DNA of 64,000 bases from Bacteroidia bacterium (GTDB lineage: Bacteria > Bacteroidota > Bacteroidia > Palsa-965). Where the stretch lies: assembly GCA_023151315.1 (NCBI GenBank), contig JAKLJE010000010.1, positions 86,861 to 150,860 on the forward strand. Reading direction: 5' to 3'. A model generated the notes under the pieces. The model was not told the origin of the DNA and searched no databases. It saw only the letters and a program-made list of their open reading frames with translations. The translations under genes were made by a program, and so were the position numbers. Every line of letters begins with the position of its first letter. The stretch's first letter is position 1. This document shows positions 43,464 through 52,962 of this stretch, in pieces.

Positions 43464-44363
43464 ATGAAAGCTACCAACGTAAAGCGCATTCTTGTTCCGA
43501 CTGATTTTTCAGAAACAGGTTCTCTTGCATTCGATCACGCCGTGTTCATGGCTCGTTTGTTTAAGGCAGAACTTCACCTCGTGCATGTAATTGAAGTAAT
43601 CGATGCCACTTACAGTATTTACAATCCTGCAATTCCTGTAATTGACCTCAGCGTTATTGAATCAGATTGCAAGCAGCGACTGGAAGGAATGAAGGCTGAT
43701 CTGAAAAAGAAACATTCCACCACAGCCCATACCTATGTGGTTCACGGTCGCCCGGAACAGGCTGTTCTTGATCTCGTTGAAAGTAAGAATATCGACATAG
43801 TGGTAATGGGAACACATGGAGCTTCCGGTTTTGATGAATACTTCATCGGAAGTAATGCGTATCGTGTTGTAACCACTTGTCCATGTCCTGTGATCACAGT
43901 GCAAAAGCACGCCAAGAAACTCGGATTCACTGATATCGTTTTGCCGATTGATGATTCACGACACACCCGCGATAAAGTCGGTGCTGTACTCGGTTTGGGT
44001 AAGAAGTTCGGTTCGCGAATTCACATTCTCGCTCTGTTGGAAGAAGCCACCAAAGAAGAGAAGAACAAAATGGAAACACGTCTTGCTCCTGTGAAGAAAG
44101 CAATTGAAAAAGCCGGTCTCTCATGGACAGAGAAAGTAATGAAATCAGACAGCGTTGCTGTTAGTTCTTTGAATTACGCCAAGAAGATTAAAGCAGATCT
44201 TATTGCCATCATGACCGATCACGAGTCCAAACTCACAGGAATGTTCATGGGGCCGTTTGCGAAGCAGATCGTCAATCATTCCAGAATTCCGGTATTAAGT
44301 GTGAAGCCTGAAGAAGGTTCGTTTGAAGGTGTAGCGTACGGAGAGCAGAATTTGTACAATTGA
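43464..44363 (+). CDS. Tandem universal stress protein
   Basis: A 299-residue cytosolic protein with two UspA domains. The first starts KRILVPTDFSETGSLAFDHAVFMA and has the ATP-binding motif VMGTHGASGFDEYFIGSNAYRVVTTCPCPVITV near 115-147 (G-x2-G-x9-G-S/T-type); the second, residues 155-290, has DIVLPIDDSRHTRDKVGAVL and a weaker GMFMGPFAKQIVNHSRIPVLSV motif. UspA proteins protect during starvation and low oxygen. It is preceded by an FNR-type box at -41.5. Confidence 0.9.
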   Translation: MKATNVKRILVPTDFSETGSLAFDHAVFMARLFKAELHLVHVIEVIDATYSIYNPAIPVIDLSVIESDCKQRLEGMKADLKKKHSTTAHTYVVHGRPEQAVLDLVESKNIDIVVMGTHGASGFDEYFIGSNAYRVVTTCPCPVITVQKHAKKLGFTDIVLPIDDSRHTRDKVGAVLGLGKKFGSRIHILALLEEATKEEKNKMETRLAPVKKAIEKAGLSWTEKVMKSDSVAVSSLNYAKKIKADLIAIMTDHESKLTGMFMGPFAKQIVNHSRIPVLSVKPEEGSFEGVAYGEQNLYN

Positions 44364-44370
44364 TGCAATT

Positions 44371-44491
44371 GATACAATGATTCAATGCTTCAAATGATAC
44401 AATGATTCAATGGGAGGATTGTAATTTGCAAATTGACTCATTTGAGCATTGGATAATTTGAGCATTGACTCATCTGCAAATTGACTCATTT
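44371..44491. repeat. Cluster of short direct repeats between Usp and DUF58 genes
   Basis: GATACAATGATTCAATG occurs at 44371-44387 and 44396-44412 (25-bp period); GCAAATTGACTCATTT at 44429-44444 and 44476-44491; and ATTTGAGCATTG twice in between. Convergent, non-coding; no terminator recognised. Confidence 0.8.
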
Positions 44492-44494
44492 ACT

Positions 44495-45427
44495 CTACAC
44501 CATTCTCGTGCGTTTCAGTAGATACGGCATGAGTACCTGCGCGTAACCTTCATTGATATCGGCTTCTACAAAATCAATTCGGTATTGTCCGCAACGCAAT
44601 TTCAGTTCGTGATGAAATTTGCTCATCGCATTGAGATAAGCATCGCGAACTTCATTCGGATGTGCTTTCACTTCTTCTCCGGTTTCCATGTCAACAAACG
44701 TGTACGGTCTGTTTTCATATGAGAATTCCAATTCGTGTTTCTTATCCGTTACGTGAAACAGAATCACTTCGTGTTTGTTGTGGCGTAAATGCTGTAACGC
44801 GGCAAAGAGTTTGTCGGTGTCACCCTCTCCTGTATCGAACATGTCACTGAAAATCATCACCAGCGAGCGGCGGTGAATGCTTTCCGCAATTCTGTGCAGC
44901 GCGTCTACTGTGAACGTTTTTTTAGCTTGTCCGGATGGAGGAGGAGTAAGGAGTTTGTTCAGCTCATGATACAACAACTGCGTATGCATCACGGTTGATT
45001 TCGCCGGTGTATGCACCTCCACTTCTTCAGCAAATACGCTTAAGCCGATAGCGTCGCGCTGCATTTTCAATAACTCAATCATGGAAGCTGCACATTTGGC
45101 AGAGAACGTGATCTTATTGTCCACTTTTTGCAAATCTGCATCCTCCGGAAAATACATGGAACCGGAATGATCGATAATGATATGGCAACGAAGATTGGTT
45201 TCTTCTTCGTAACGTTTCACAAACATTTTGTCCGTGCGACCGTACAGTTTCCAGTCGATATGCTTCGTCGGTTCGCCTGTATTGTACAAACGATGCTCCG
45301 CAAATTCAACAGAGAATCCATGAAACGGACTTTTATGCAAACCTGTAATGAATCCTTCCACCACCTGACGTGCGAGAAGCTCGAGGTGCGAATATTGTTG
45401 GAAGCTATGCGGATTCAAATCTGACAT
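44495..45427 (-). CDS. DUF58 domain protein (MoxR-associated)
   Basis: A 310-residue cytosolic protein of the DUF58/VWA-like family. Start at ATG 45427 (MSDLNPHSFQQYSHLELLARQVVEGF) is backed by a TATCTTTA element four bases upstream. Motifs: GLHKSPFHGFSVEFAEHRLYN near 28, IDWKLYGRTDKMFVKRYEEE near 58 and the MIDAS-like DHSGSMYF near 88. Family members work with MoxR ATPases as chaperone-like metal-dependent systems; no MoxR gene is adjacent here. Confidence 0.85.
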   Translation of the reverse strand: MSDLNPHSFQQYSHLELLARQVVEGFITGLHKSPFHGFSVEFAEHRLYNTGEPTKHIDWKLYGRTDKMFVKRYEEETNLRCHIIIDHSGSMYFPEDADLQKVDNKITFSAKCAASMIELLKMQRDAIGLSVFAEEVEVHTPAKSTVMHTQLLYHELNKLLTPPPSGQAKKTFTVDALHRIAESIHRRSLVMIFSDMFDTGEGDTDKLFAALQHLRHNKHEVILFHVTDKKHELEFSYENRPYTFVDMETGEEVKAHPNEVRDAYLNAMSKFHHELKLRCGQYRIDFVEADINEGYAQVLMPYLLKRTRMV

Positions 45428-45431
45428 GCAA

Positions 45432-45439
45432 TAAAGATA
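45432..45439 (-). promoter_or_regulatory. Leaderless promoter of the DUF58 gene
   Basis: TATCTTTA, then TTGC, then ATG. Confidence 0.5.
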
Positions 45440-45487
45440 TGCAATCCTGAGAATGCTTGTGTCGAGTTCATGTGACTTGGCGGCAAT

Positions 45488-45516
45488 AAAAAAAGGAGCC
45501 ATCTCTGACTCCTTTT
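45488..45516 (-). terminator. Intrinsic terminator after trxA
   Basis: AAAAGGAG on the minus strand (45516-45509) pairs with CTCCTTTT (45498-45491), followed by more T. Confidence 0.8.
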
Positions 45517-45537
45517 CCGAAATGTGATTCTCGAATA

Positions 45538-45855
45538 TTACATCTGTGCATCAAGCTTCTGAGCCAATACCTGTTTAGGAACTGCTCCAACTTGCTTGTC
45601 AACAACCTGACCGTTTTTGAAGAACAGAATTGTAGGAATATTGCGGATGCCGAATTGCATGGAAATGTTCGGGTTGTTGTCAACGTCAACTTTTCCTACA
45701 ACTGCTTTCCCGTCGTACTCTTTAGAGATTTCTTCAACGATAGGTCCAACCATGCGGCAAGGCCCGCACCATTCTGCCCAAAAGTCAACCAGCACCGGTT
45801 TACCTGATTTCAATACTACTTCTTCAAAGTTGGCGTCTGTGATCTGAATAGCCAT
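45538..45855 (-). CDS. trxA: Thioredoxin
   Basis: A 105-residue thioredoxin, full family length. Active site WAEWCGPCRMVGPIVEE at residues 26-42 with the CGPC pair, and cis-proline loop in IRNIPTILFFKNG near 75. Reduces protein disulfides in the cytosol. A perfect TAATTTTG element (minus 45899-45906) would give a leader of about 40 bases. Confidence 0.96.
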   Translation of the reverse strand: MAIQITDANFEEVVLKSGKPVLVDFWAEWCGPCRMVGPIVEEISKEYDGKAVVGKVDVDNNPNISMQFGIRNIPTILFFKNGQVVDKQVGAVPKQVLAQKLDAQM

Positions 45856-45898
45856 AGTTTTTGTTTGTTATATGATTAGTGTTCCGATTTTCTGTTTT

Positions 45899-45906
45899 CA
45901 AAATTA
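45899..45906 (-). promoter_or_regulatory. -7 element of trxA
   Basis: TAATTTTG, perfect match, 43 bases before the trxA ATG. Confidence 0.45.
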
Positions 45907-46064
45907 GAAGAAAACAGGTTCTGATGCTGTTATAATCAATCGCTGTGCCGTTAAGTTATTCACGACATTCTGGCATGTGTTGAAAATTCGGCGATTCTCG
46001 AAGGAAAATATCAGCTTATTCAATCAACTCAATAAGGCTATAGAGAGAATCTATTCATATAAAA

Positions 46065-46096
46065 ACAAAAAAGACCGGCATTACACCGGTCTTTCA
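46065..46096. terminator. Intrinsic terminator after the GAPDH gene
   Basis: AAAGACCGG (46070-46078) pairs with CCGGTCTTT (46086-46094); on the minus strand the stem is followed by TTTTGTTTTT. The rest of the 45.9-46.1 kb gap is AT-rich and shows nothing else. Confidence 0.8.
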
Positions 46097-46114
46097 CTTC
46101 AATTATCTTAACTA

Positions 46115-47596
46115 TTAATAGTAACGCAGACGACGCACTTCAGCAAGATATTTCGCGAAGCGGATTACCTGACGAGTATAACCGTATTCGTTATCGTACC
46201 AAACATACATTACGATGCTCTTCTTGTCAGGTGAAACGATAGTAGCCTGACTATCGAACACCGATGAACATGGATTACCGATTACATCAGAACTTACCAG
46301 CTCATTGGAGAATGCATATTGAATCTGTTCAACGAGATCGCCTTTCAAGGCGTACTTGCGCATGATTTCATTCACTTCTTCTTTTGAAGTTTCACGTTTC
46401 ACTGTGATGTTCAGAATTGCGAGTGAAACGTTCGGGGTCGGTACGCGCACCGAGTTTGCAGTGAACTTACCTGACAACTGAGGCAATACTTTCTTCAAAG
46501 CACTTTCTGCTCCGGTTTCAGTAATTACCATGTTGAGCGCAGCGGAACGACCGCGACGGTATTTCTTGTGATAGTTGTCGAGAAGGTTCTGGTCGTTGGT
46601 GTACGAGTGTACAGTTTCGATGTGACCTTTCTCAACACCGAATTCTTTATCGGTTACATAAAGAATAGGCATGATGGCGTTAGTGGTACAAGATGCAGCA
46701 GAGAAAATCTTATCAGCATCAGGAGCCACTACTTCGTGATTCACTCCGTAAACTACGTTAGGAACATCTCCTTTTGCAGGAGCGGTGAGAAGAACTTTTG
46801 CAATTCCTTTTGCTTTCAGGTGACGGCTCAGTGCTTCGCGATCGCGGAATACACCGGTGTTGTCAATGAGCAATGCGTTATCAATTCCGTAAGCTGTGTA
46901 ATCAACATCTTCCGGATTGTTTGCATGAATCATGTGAATGGTATGACCGTTCACAACAAGAGCTTTGTTATCGAAGTCTTCGATAATAGTTCCCGGGAAA
47001 GGACCATGCACTGAATCCATGCGGAGCAAATCTGCACGCTTCACGATTTCTTCGTTGCTGTTGCCACGTGTTACAATTGCACGCAGGCGCAGCTGATCAC
47101 CTTTACCTGCCTGAGCGATGAGTTCACGCGCAGCAAGACGACCGATACGACCGAAGCCGAACAACACAACATCTTTCGGAGTGATGGAATGCTTTCCTTC
47201 TCCAATGAAGTCAGCGAGTTTCACAGTCACAAAATCCGTCATTGACTTGAACTTGCTCTGTTCTTCAACCCATTCAGCGCCGAGGCGACCGATATCAATG
47301 CGTGAAGGAGCGAGATTGAGTTTCACGAGCTCAGCAGAAAGAGCAGCTGTGTCTTTCACATTCAACGGTTTCTTCACGATGTCTTTCGCATACTGGTGAA
47401 GATTCATGATTTCAGAAGGACTTCTGTCGATCAGCTGATTGCGGAACAACACAAGCTCTACTGATTTTTCGAACCACAATGTTCCGATGTTGTTGTTGAA
47501 TTCCAGAGCAGCTTTCTCATTGCTGATCCAGTCGTTGAGTTCGTTTTCGTACGACTTTGCTTTTCCCGCCATAGGCTCAAGTGTATTGAGTGTCAT
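46115..47596 (-). CDS. Glyceraldehyde-3-phosphate dehydrogenase, long form
   Basis: A 493-residue GAPDH with an N-terminal extension of about 125 residues (KAKSYENELNDWISNEKAA onward) found in a Bacteroidota and proteobacterial subgroup. The NAD(P)-binding Rossmann motif is LFGFGRIGRLAARELIA near 135, and the catalytic Cys is in FSAASCTTNAIMPI near 305, with VHSYTNDQNLLD near 335 and WYDNEYGYTRQVI near 470. Start at ATG 47596 (MTLNTLEPMAGK); the upstream frame reads into a terminator hairpin. Catalyses reversible oxidation of glyceraldehyde-3-phosphate; a biosynthetic, NADP-preferring role is possible. Confidence 0.9.
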   Translation of the reverse strand: MTLNTLEPMAGKAKSYENELNDWISNEKAALEFNNNIGTLWFEKSVELVLFRNQLIDRSPSEIMNLHQYAKDIVKKPLNVKDTAALSAELVKLNLAPSRIDIGRLGAEWVEEQSKFKSMTDFVTVKLADFIGEGKHSITPKDVVLFGFGRIGRLAARELIAQAGKGDQLRLRAIVTRGNSNEEIVKRADLLRMDSVHGPFPGTIIEDFDNKALVVNGHTIHMIHANNPEDVDYTAYGIDNALLIDNTGVFRDREALSRHLKAKGIAKVLLTAPAKGDVPNVVYGVNHEVVAPDADKIFSAASCTTNAIMPILYVTDKEFGVEKGHIETVHSYTNDQNLLDNYHKKYRRGRSAALNMVITETGAESALKKVLPQLSGKFTANSVRVPTPNVSLAILNITVKRETSKEEVNEIMRKYALKGDLVEQIQYAFSNELVSSDVIGNPCSSVFDSQATIVSPDKKSIVMYVWYDNEYGYTRQVIRFAKYLAEVRRLRYY

Positions 47597-47660
47597 AAGT
47601 GTGTGTAGAATAGAGTAGGTAAGTGTATTGTAGTAGATAAGTAAGTTAGTATGTAAACAA

Positions 47661-47712
47661 AGAGCCGCAAAGATTCCGGCGCTTGTGGGCATTCCGTTTT
47701 CTTTGCGGCTCT
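47661..47712 (-). terminator. Strong hairpin after rpoD
   Basis: AGAGCCGCAAAG (47661-47672) and CTTTGCGGCTCT (47701-47712) form a perfect 12-bp stem with a 28-base loop; on the minus strand TTTGTTT follows. It lies between the rpoD stop and the GAPDH start and should end rpoD transcription. Confidence 0.65.
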
Positions 47713-47731
47713 GAATTTCTACTTCATTGGA

Positions 47732-48595
47732 TTAGCCGAGATACGTCTTAAGAAGTTTGCTTCTTGAACTGTGGCGCAGACGGCGGATCGCTTTCTCCTT
47801 GATCTGACGAACACGTTCGCGGGTAAGATCGAATTTCGCTCCGATTTCTTCGAGAGTCAGACCGTGCTGACAACCGATACCGAAGAATAATTTGATCACG
47901 TCACGCTCGCGCTCAGTCAATGTTGAAAGGCTGCGTTCAATTTCACGCTGCAATGATTCATTCATCAGCATGCGGTCAGCACGCGGAGAATCATGGTTTA
48001 CGATAACATCCAGAAGGCTGTTGTCTTCACCATTGAGAAGCGGTGCGTCCATTGAAACGTGACGACCGGAAACTCGCATTGTGTCAGCAACTTTATCTTC
48101 AGGAAGTTCGAGAACACGTGACAATTCTTCTGCAGTCGGTTCGCGCTCAAACTCCTGTTCGAGGCGTGAATACGCTTTGTTGATCTTGTTCAAAGAACCA
48201 ACCTGGTTCAATGGAAGACGCACGATACGTGATTGTTCAGCCAAAGCCTGAAGAATGGACTGACGAATCCACCAAACTGCGTAAGAGATAAATTTGAAAC
48301 CGCGGGTTTCATCAAAACGGCGAGCCGCTTTAATTAGACCGAGATTTCCTTCGTTGATCAAATCAGGAAGACTAAGCCCCTGATTCTGGTATTGTTTTGA
48401 TACGGAAACTACGAAACGAAGGTTTGCCTTCACAAGTTTCGCCAGCGCCACTTCATCGCCTTCACGGATTCGCTTTGCAAGAATCACTTCTTCCTCTGCT
48501 GTAATCAGATCCTCACGACCGATCTCCTGTAAGTACTTGTCCAACGATGCACTTTCACGGTTGGTGATCGATTTTGTGATTTTTAGTTGTCTCAT
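47732..48595 (-). CDS. rpoD: Primary sigma factor RpoD/SigA (short Bacteroidota form)
   Basis: A 287-residue primary sigma factor without region 1.1 and the non-conserved insert. Region 1.2/2.1 [18 protein letters not shown], region 2.2-2.4 [22 protein letters not shown] and [20 protein letters not shown] near 98-118, region 3 and region 4 with the helix-turn-helix [26 protein letters not shown] near 250. It recognises the phylum's -33/-7 promoters of the type seen across this window. Confidence 0.97.
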   Translation of the reverse strand: MRQLKITKSITNRESASLDKYLQEIGREDLITAEEEVILAKRIREGDEVALAKLVKANLRFVVSVSKQYQNQGLSLPDLINEGNLGLIKAARRFDETRGFKFISYAVWWIRQSILQALAEQSRIVRLPLNQVGSLNKINKAYSRLEQEFEREPTAEELSRVLELPEDKVADTMRVSGRHVSMDAPLLNGEDNSLLDVIVNHDSPRADRMLMNESLQREIERSLSTLTERERDVIKLFFGIGCQHGLTLEEIGAKFDLTRERVRQIKEKAIRRLRHSSRSKLLKTYLG

Positions 48596-48792
48596 CAGAT
48601 ATGATTTAAGTTCTTTAAAAGAACGCGAAAAACAGCCGTTTTGTTGCGATTTTTCGGGTACAAATTTACAACGTCAGCCAGCCAAAGGCAACCGTTCCGA
48701 CTCATTTTTTAAAACAAATCGTTAATCCGTTGATAATGATACGTTAACGGACCGACAGATTCGACGAATGGAACCTCAGAGCCGACTAATTT

Positions 48793-50238
48793 CTACAAGG
48801 CAAGCGCATAATACGCCTTCATGCCGTTCGGATACACTCCCTCGATGAGTATTCCTCCTTTCTTGGTATCGAGGATTTTCTTGAGATCAGCGGACGATTT
48901 CACCGGCTGCTTATCGATGCCTGTGATGATGAATCCTTTCTTGATTCCGGCAGCCTGAAGCTTGCCCGCCGCTACATCTTCCACTTTCACTCCGTTCTTT
49001 ATTCCAAGACGATTCATGTCATCATCGGTTGCGTCGCTGAACGTTGCGCCCAGCGCAGATTCTGCCGCATTCACCTCATCTTCTTTGGAAATAAGATCAG
49101 TTGTATTGTTCTTGTTTTTCAATGTCACGATTTCCTGTACTTCGTTGCCGTTGCGTTTGTAGGTGATCGTTACTTTATCACCCGGGCGATGACGATTGAT
49201 CTGTTCCTGCAATTCGGCAACCGTATTCACTTTTACTTTGCCTACTGCGGTAATCACATCACCCGTTTCAATATCGGCAGCATCTGCAGCCCCGTTGGTA
49301 AGAACTCCGGAAACGTAAACGCCTTCCACTTTATCCAAGCCTTTTTCCTTAGCAAGTTTCGCGTTCACATCCTGAATGTTCACTCCAAGATAGCCGCGTT
49401 GTACAGTTCCGAATTCCACAAGATCATTCACAATTTTCTTGGCAAGATTCGATGGAACGGCAAATGAATATCCTGCGAAGGTTCCGCTTTGAGACGCAAT
49501 CGCTGTATTGATGCCGATGAGTTGTCCTGCCGTATTCACCAACGCACCGCCGCTGTTACCCGGATTCACTGCTGCGTCCGTCTGTATGAAAGATTCAACC
49601 GCTCCAGGACCGCTTCCGTTACCCGAAATGATATTGATGTTACGTGCTTTGGCGCTGACAATTCCCGCTGTAACTGTTGAAGTAAGATTGAACGGATTTC
49701 CAACAGCCAGCACCCATTCTCCAATGAGAACATCATCGGAGTTTCCCCAATTCACATAAGGAAGCTTCTCTTCCTCAATTTTCAGAACAGCAATATCCGT
49801 ATTCGGATCTGCACCGATCAATTCGGCAGTGAACGCTCTCTTGTCATTCAGTGTAACCTGAATTTCTTCCGCCTCTTCAATAACGTGGTAATTGGTTACA
49901 ATGTAACCGTCCTGAGAAATGATAACACCTGAACCGCTGGACTGTCGCTCTTGTGGAATAGTTTGTATTCCATTGCCACCAAACATTCCCTGAAAAGGAT
50001 CGAAGTAGGTTTGTGTTGTTGTAAACTTGGTGGTGACGTGCACAACAGCATGAATGGTTTGCTGTGCCGCCGGTGTGAAGTCAGGCAACTTACCGCCTTG
50101 TAAAGACGTGAATTGTACCGGAACATTTGCCGTAACGGCTACCGGATCAGAAGAATTACTGAAAAGGAGTTTATCGATCGACAATGCCGCAACTCCTCCG
50201 ACTAATGCAAGGGCAAATCCCGCGATGTAACGTTTCAT
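48793..50238 (-). CDS. Periplasmic serine protease DegP/HtrA
   Basis: A 481-residue Do-type protease and chaperone. ATG 50238 (MKRYIAGFALALVGGVAAL) gives a membrane anchor or signal. The triad is His in YIVTNYHVIEEA near 113, Asp in DPNTDIAVLKIEE near 143 and Ser in VNPGNSGGALVNTAGQ near 225. Two PDZ domains follow: RGYLGVNIQDVNAK near 280 and a degenerate second from about 385 with KLQAAGIKKGFIITGIDKQP. Degrades misfolded envelope proteins. Confidence 0.93.
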   Translation of the reverse strand: MKRYIAGFALALVGGVAALSIDKLLFSNSSDPVAVTANVPVQFTSLQGGKLPDFTPAAQQTIHAVVHVTTKFTTTQTYFDPFQGMFGGNGIQTIPQERQSSGSGVIISQDGYIVTNYHVIEEAEEIQVTLNDKRAFTAELIGADPNTDIAVLKIEEEKLPYVNWGNSDDVLIGEWVLAVGNPFNLTSTVTAGIVSAKARNINIISGNGSGPGAVESFIQTDAAVNPGNSGGALVNTAGQLIGINTAIASQSGTFAGYSFAVPSNLAKKIVNDLVEFGTVQRGYLGVNIQDVNAKLAKEKGLDKVEGVYVSGVLTNGAADAADIETGDVITAVGKVKVNTVAELQEQINRHRPGDKVTITYKRNGNEVQEIVTLKNKNNTTDLISKEDEVNAAESALGATFSDATDDDMNRLGIKNGVKVEDVAAGKLQAAGIKKGFIITGIDKQPVKSSADLKKILDTKKGGILIEGVYPNGMKAYYALAL

Positions 50239-50438
50239 AGATCTATACTTTTTCAGATTCTGTTGTATAACCGCAAAATAAGTACCTATGTTACATTTTG
50301 CCGCCTTTTTTAACATGATTTAATTGCTGTGTCATGATACAGAGCCATTTCTCCGCCGGTCAATTGTAAATCGGTAAAACGGATGTGGAAAATCTGTCAG
50401 TTTTTCTGCCATGTTTTTGCTTAATTTCACATCGGTAA

Positions 50439-51128
50439 ATGTCACTACGCAACCGATATCGTCTGCATCAATTCGGAAACCGGCTACAGGTTTTCCTTTT
50501 GGGCTTGCTCCTCGGAGTAATCCTCGCCGGAGGTTTTTTCCTCCTGAAAGTCGATCAGTACATCAAGGAACTTGCGGTAGTGAAATCATTCACAGAACCT
50601 GATAAAGCGGAAGAAACTATTGAGGATGAAACGGGGAAAGTGAAAACCGATAACAAGAAAAAATCAAAAAGTCAGACTACAGATAAAGTGACTCAGGAGT
50701 CAGATTTCAATTCGGATTCATTGGGTGGCGACAGCACTTTGCCTGCAGTGTTCCAGACTTCGGACGGTGACGAAATCGTTGTGAAGAAGGAGCAACTGCT
50801 GGGTGAACGTGTTGTGAGTCTTATCAACCTTGATGGCGGAAATGCTATTGACAGCATTCGCAGCAAGGAAGCCGGAATCAATGAAGTGCCCGGAAAATCT
50901 TTGACTGTAGAGTTCTGGCAATCGCCGCTCAACTATCGTGGTTATAAACTCACAAGAAACCGTTTGGTTCTTTTCGGATTTGCATCTGAAGATCCGGTTT
51001 CTCTGTTCCGATTGGAAAACAACACGTATCTCAGTTCGAATAACGGAGTATTCCGTTTGGAAACCACTTCCGATTTCCGTCAACTGGAACGTGTTACTGA
51101 TGAAACGGTTTTAAACCGCCTGCAATGA
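50439..51128 (+). CDS. Membrane-anchored protein of unknown function
   Basis: A 229-residue protein with one N-terminal membrane helix (FLLGLLLGVILAGGFFLLK, residues 19-37), a charged linker rich in Lys, Glu and Thr (about 50-95), and a C-terminal beta-rich domain containing SLTVEFWQSPLNYRGYKLTRN and LVLFGFASEDPVSLFRLEN. No family recognised. It overlaps dapF by four bases, so it heads the dapF operon. Confidence 0.6.
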   Translation: MSLRNRYRLHQFGNRLQVFLLGLLLGVILAGGFFLLKVDQYIKELAVVKSFTEPDKAEETIEDETGKVKTDNKKKSKSQTTDKVTQESDFNSDSLGGDSTLPAVFQTSDGDEIVVKKEQLLGERVVSLINLDGGNAIDSIRSKEAGINEVPGKSLTVEFWQSPLNYRGYKLTRNRLVLFGFASEDPVSLFRLENNTYLSSNNGVFRLETTSDFRQLERVTDETVLNRLQ

Positions 51129-51907
51129 TCCTCAGCTTTTCGAAATACCACGGTACGGGCAATGATTTCATTCTGATCGACGACAGAACCAAATCTTTTC
51201 CTGCTGATAATTCCGAGTTGATCGCACATCTATGCGATCGTCGTTTTGGAATAGGAGCCGACGGACTCATGCTGCTTCGCAAACACGGTTCGTATGATTT
51301 TGAAATGATATATTTCAACGCCGACGGCAAACCGGGTTCCATGTGCGGTAACGGAGGTCGTTGCATCAGTCGCTTTGCATCCGACATCGGAGCTGTAATA
51401 AAAGATCACGTTCACTTTCTGGCCAGCGATGGTCCGCATGAAGCTATAATCGGTAAAGGAACCATCAAGCTGAAGATGAAAGACGTAACCGAGATTGAAG
51501 CCGGTGATGGATTCTTCTTCCTTGATACAGGTTCTCCGCATTATGTGCGCATTGATCTGAACGTTGCTGAACTTGACGTGTACAGCAAAGGAAGAAAGAT
51601 TCGTTACAGTGAACGATTTGCAAAAGAAGGTACAAACGTGAATTTTGTTGAAGCCGGTCCTGACGGACTTTTTGTTCGCACATACGAACGCGGAGTGGAA
51701 GATGAAACGTATTCCTGCGGAACCGGTGTTACGGCTTGCGCGCTTGTTGCGAATCTGATCGGAGTAGGAAATGCAGTGAAACATTGCAAAGTCAGAACGA
51801 AAGGAGGAAACCTGATGGTTCACTTTGAACGTCACGGAAATCAATTCAGGAATATCTGGCTTGAAGGTCCTGCTGCTTTCGTTTTTAAAGGAGAATATTC
51901 GCTATGA
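51125..51907 (+). CDS. dapF: Diaminopimelate epimerase
   Basis: A 260-residue enzyme converting LL- to meso-diaminopimelate for lysine and peptidoglycan. The two catalytic Cys are in MCGNGGRCISRFA near 76-88 and YSCGTGVTACALVANLIG near 198-215, with FSKYHGTGNDFILID at the start. Overlaps both neighbours by four bases, in a four-gene translationally coupled run with proteins of unknown function. Confidence 0.95.
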   Translation: MILSFSKYHGTGNDFILIDDRTKSFPADNSELIAHLCDRRFGIGADGLMLLRKHGSYDFEMIYFNADGKPGSMCGNGGRCISRFASDIGAVIKDHVHFLASDGPHEAIIGKGTIKLKMKDVTEIEAGDGFFFLDTGSPHYVRIDLNVAELDVYSKGRKIRYSERFAKEGTNVNFVEAGPDGLFVRTYERGVEDETYSCGTGVTACALVANLIGVGNAVKHCKVRTKGGNLMVHFERHGNQFRNIWLEGPAAFVFKGEYSL

Positions 51908-52962
51908 GCGCTACCGATAGTATCAAGAATACCGATAATCTGAATTACCTCAACATCGGACTGATGTTGCTCGCTTGCGGTGTGGCATTCTTCGTGCCGT
52001 TTGAATTGTTCCTGATCGTTTACGCTGTTCTCGGACCTGCACATTATCTAACAGAGATTTCCTGGCTGCATGAACGCAAATATTTTTCGCGAGGGAAATG
52101 GGATTTCGTTTTCCTCAGCTTGGCAGCAATCGCACTGTTTGTTACATCTTATGTGTTGCGTCCGAATGGTGTTGTTACCGGTGAACAATCGCAAACCTAT
52201 TCCACTGCTTTCGTTTATATCGCTTTCATCTCTGCCTTGGCGATGGTGGTTCTTAAAACAGCGTTCCAGCGTTTGCTTGCCGTTCTGGTGATCATGGTTT
52301 CTGCCATCATTTCGAAAAGCGCAATGGTATTCTTCTCTGTGTTTCTGCCTACGCTTATTCACGTGTATCTTTTCACCGGATTATTTATGCTTTACGGTGC
52401 AATGAAAGGCAGAAGCAAATCAGGTTATTTATCTTGTCTGGTATTCATTCTGATTCCGTTCCTGTTTGTTTTCATTCATCCAGAATCCGGAATTTCAGAA
52501 TGGGCACGCAGAGATTATTCGAAGTTTGAAGGTTTGAATCTGTACATCCTGAATTTGTGGGACAGCAATATTTACTCATTGCCCGTTACCACCAAGAGCG
52601 GTTTCGATACCATGATCAGCGGAATTTATCAATCGCAAGTTGGTGTTGCGTTCATGCGATTCATTGCTTTTGCATACACGTATCACTATCTCAATTGGTT
52701 CTCTAAAACAACAGTGATCAAATGGCATCAGATTCCGAAGATGCGCATGACAGTGATTGTTGTGTTGTGGCTTGTTTCTGTTGGATTGTACTACTACGAT
52801 TACCGTCTCGGTTTCGATGTTCTTTTTCTGATCAGCTTTCTTCATGTATTTCTTGAGTTTCCGCTTAATCATGTTAGCTTTATTGGAATTTACACAGAGG
52901 CTAAAGCCATTTTCAGCGGAAGTTCAGTGCAGGCGCAGCCGATTAAAGGAAAGAAACGTTGA
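51904..52962 (+). CDS. Polytopic membrane protein of unknown function
   Basis: A 352-residue protein with about nine membrane helices. Several histidines lie near helix borders (GPAHYLTEISWLHERKYF near 44-61, TYHYLNWFSKTTVIKWHQ near 258, SFLHVFLEFPLNHVSF near 303), an arrangement reminiscent of membrane di-iron or haem proteins, but no family can be named. Overlaps dapF upstream and the next gene downstream by four bases each. Confidence 0.6.
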   Translation: MSATDSIKNTDNLNYLNIGLMLLACGVAFFVPFELFLIVYAVLGPAHYLTEISWLHERKYFSRGKWDFVFLSLAAIALFVTSYVLRPNGVVTGEQSQTYSTAFVYIAFISALAMVVLKTAFQRLLAVLVIMVSAIISKSAMVFFSVFLPTLIHVYLFTGLFMLYGAMKGRSKSGYLSCLVFILIPFLFVFIHPESGISEWARRDYSKFEGLNLYILNLWDSNIYSLPVTTKSGFDTMISGIYQSQVGVAFMRFIAFAYTYHYLNWFSKTTVIKWHQIPKMRMTVIVVLWLVSVGLYYYDYRLGFDVLFLISFLHVFLEFPLNHVSFIGIYTEAKAIFSGSSVQAQPIKGKKR

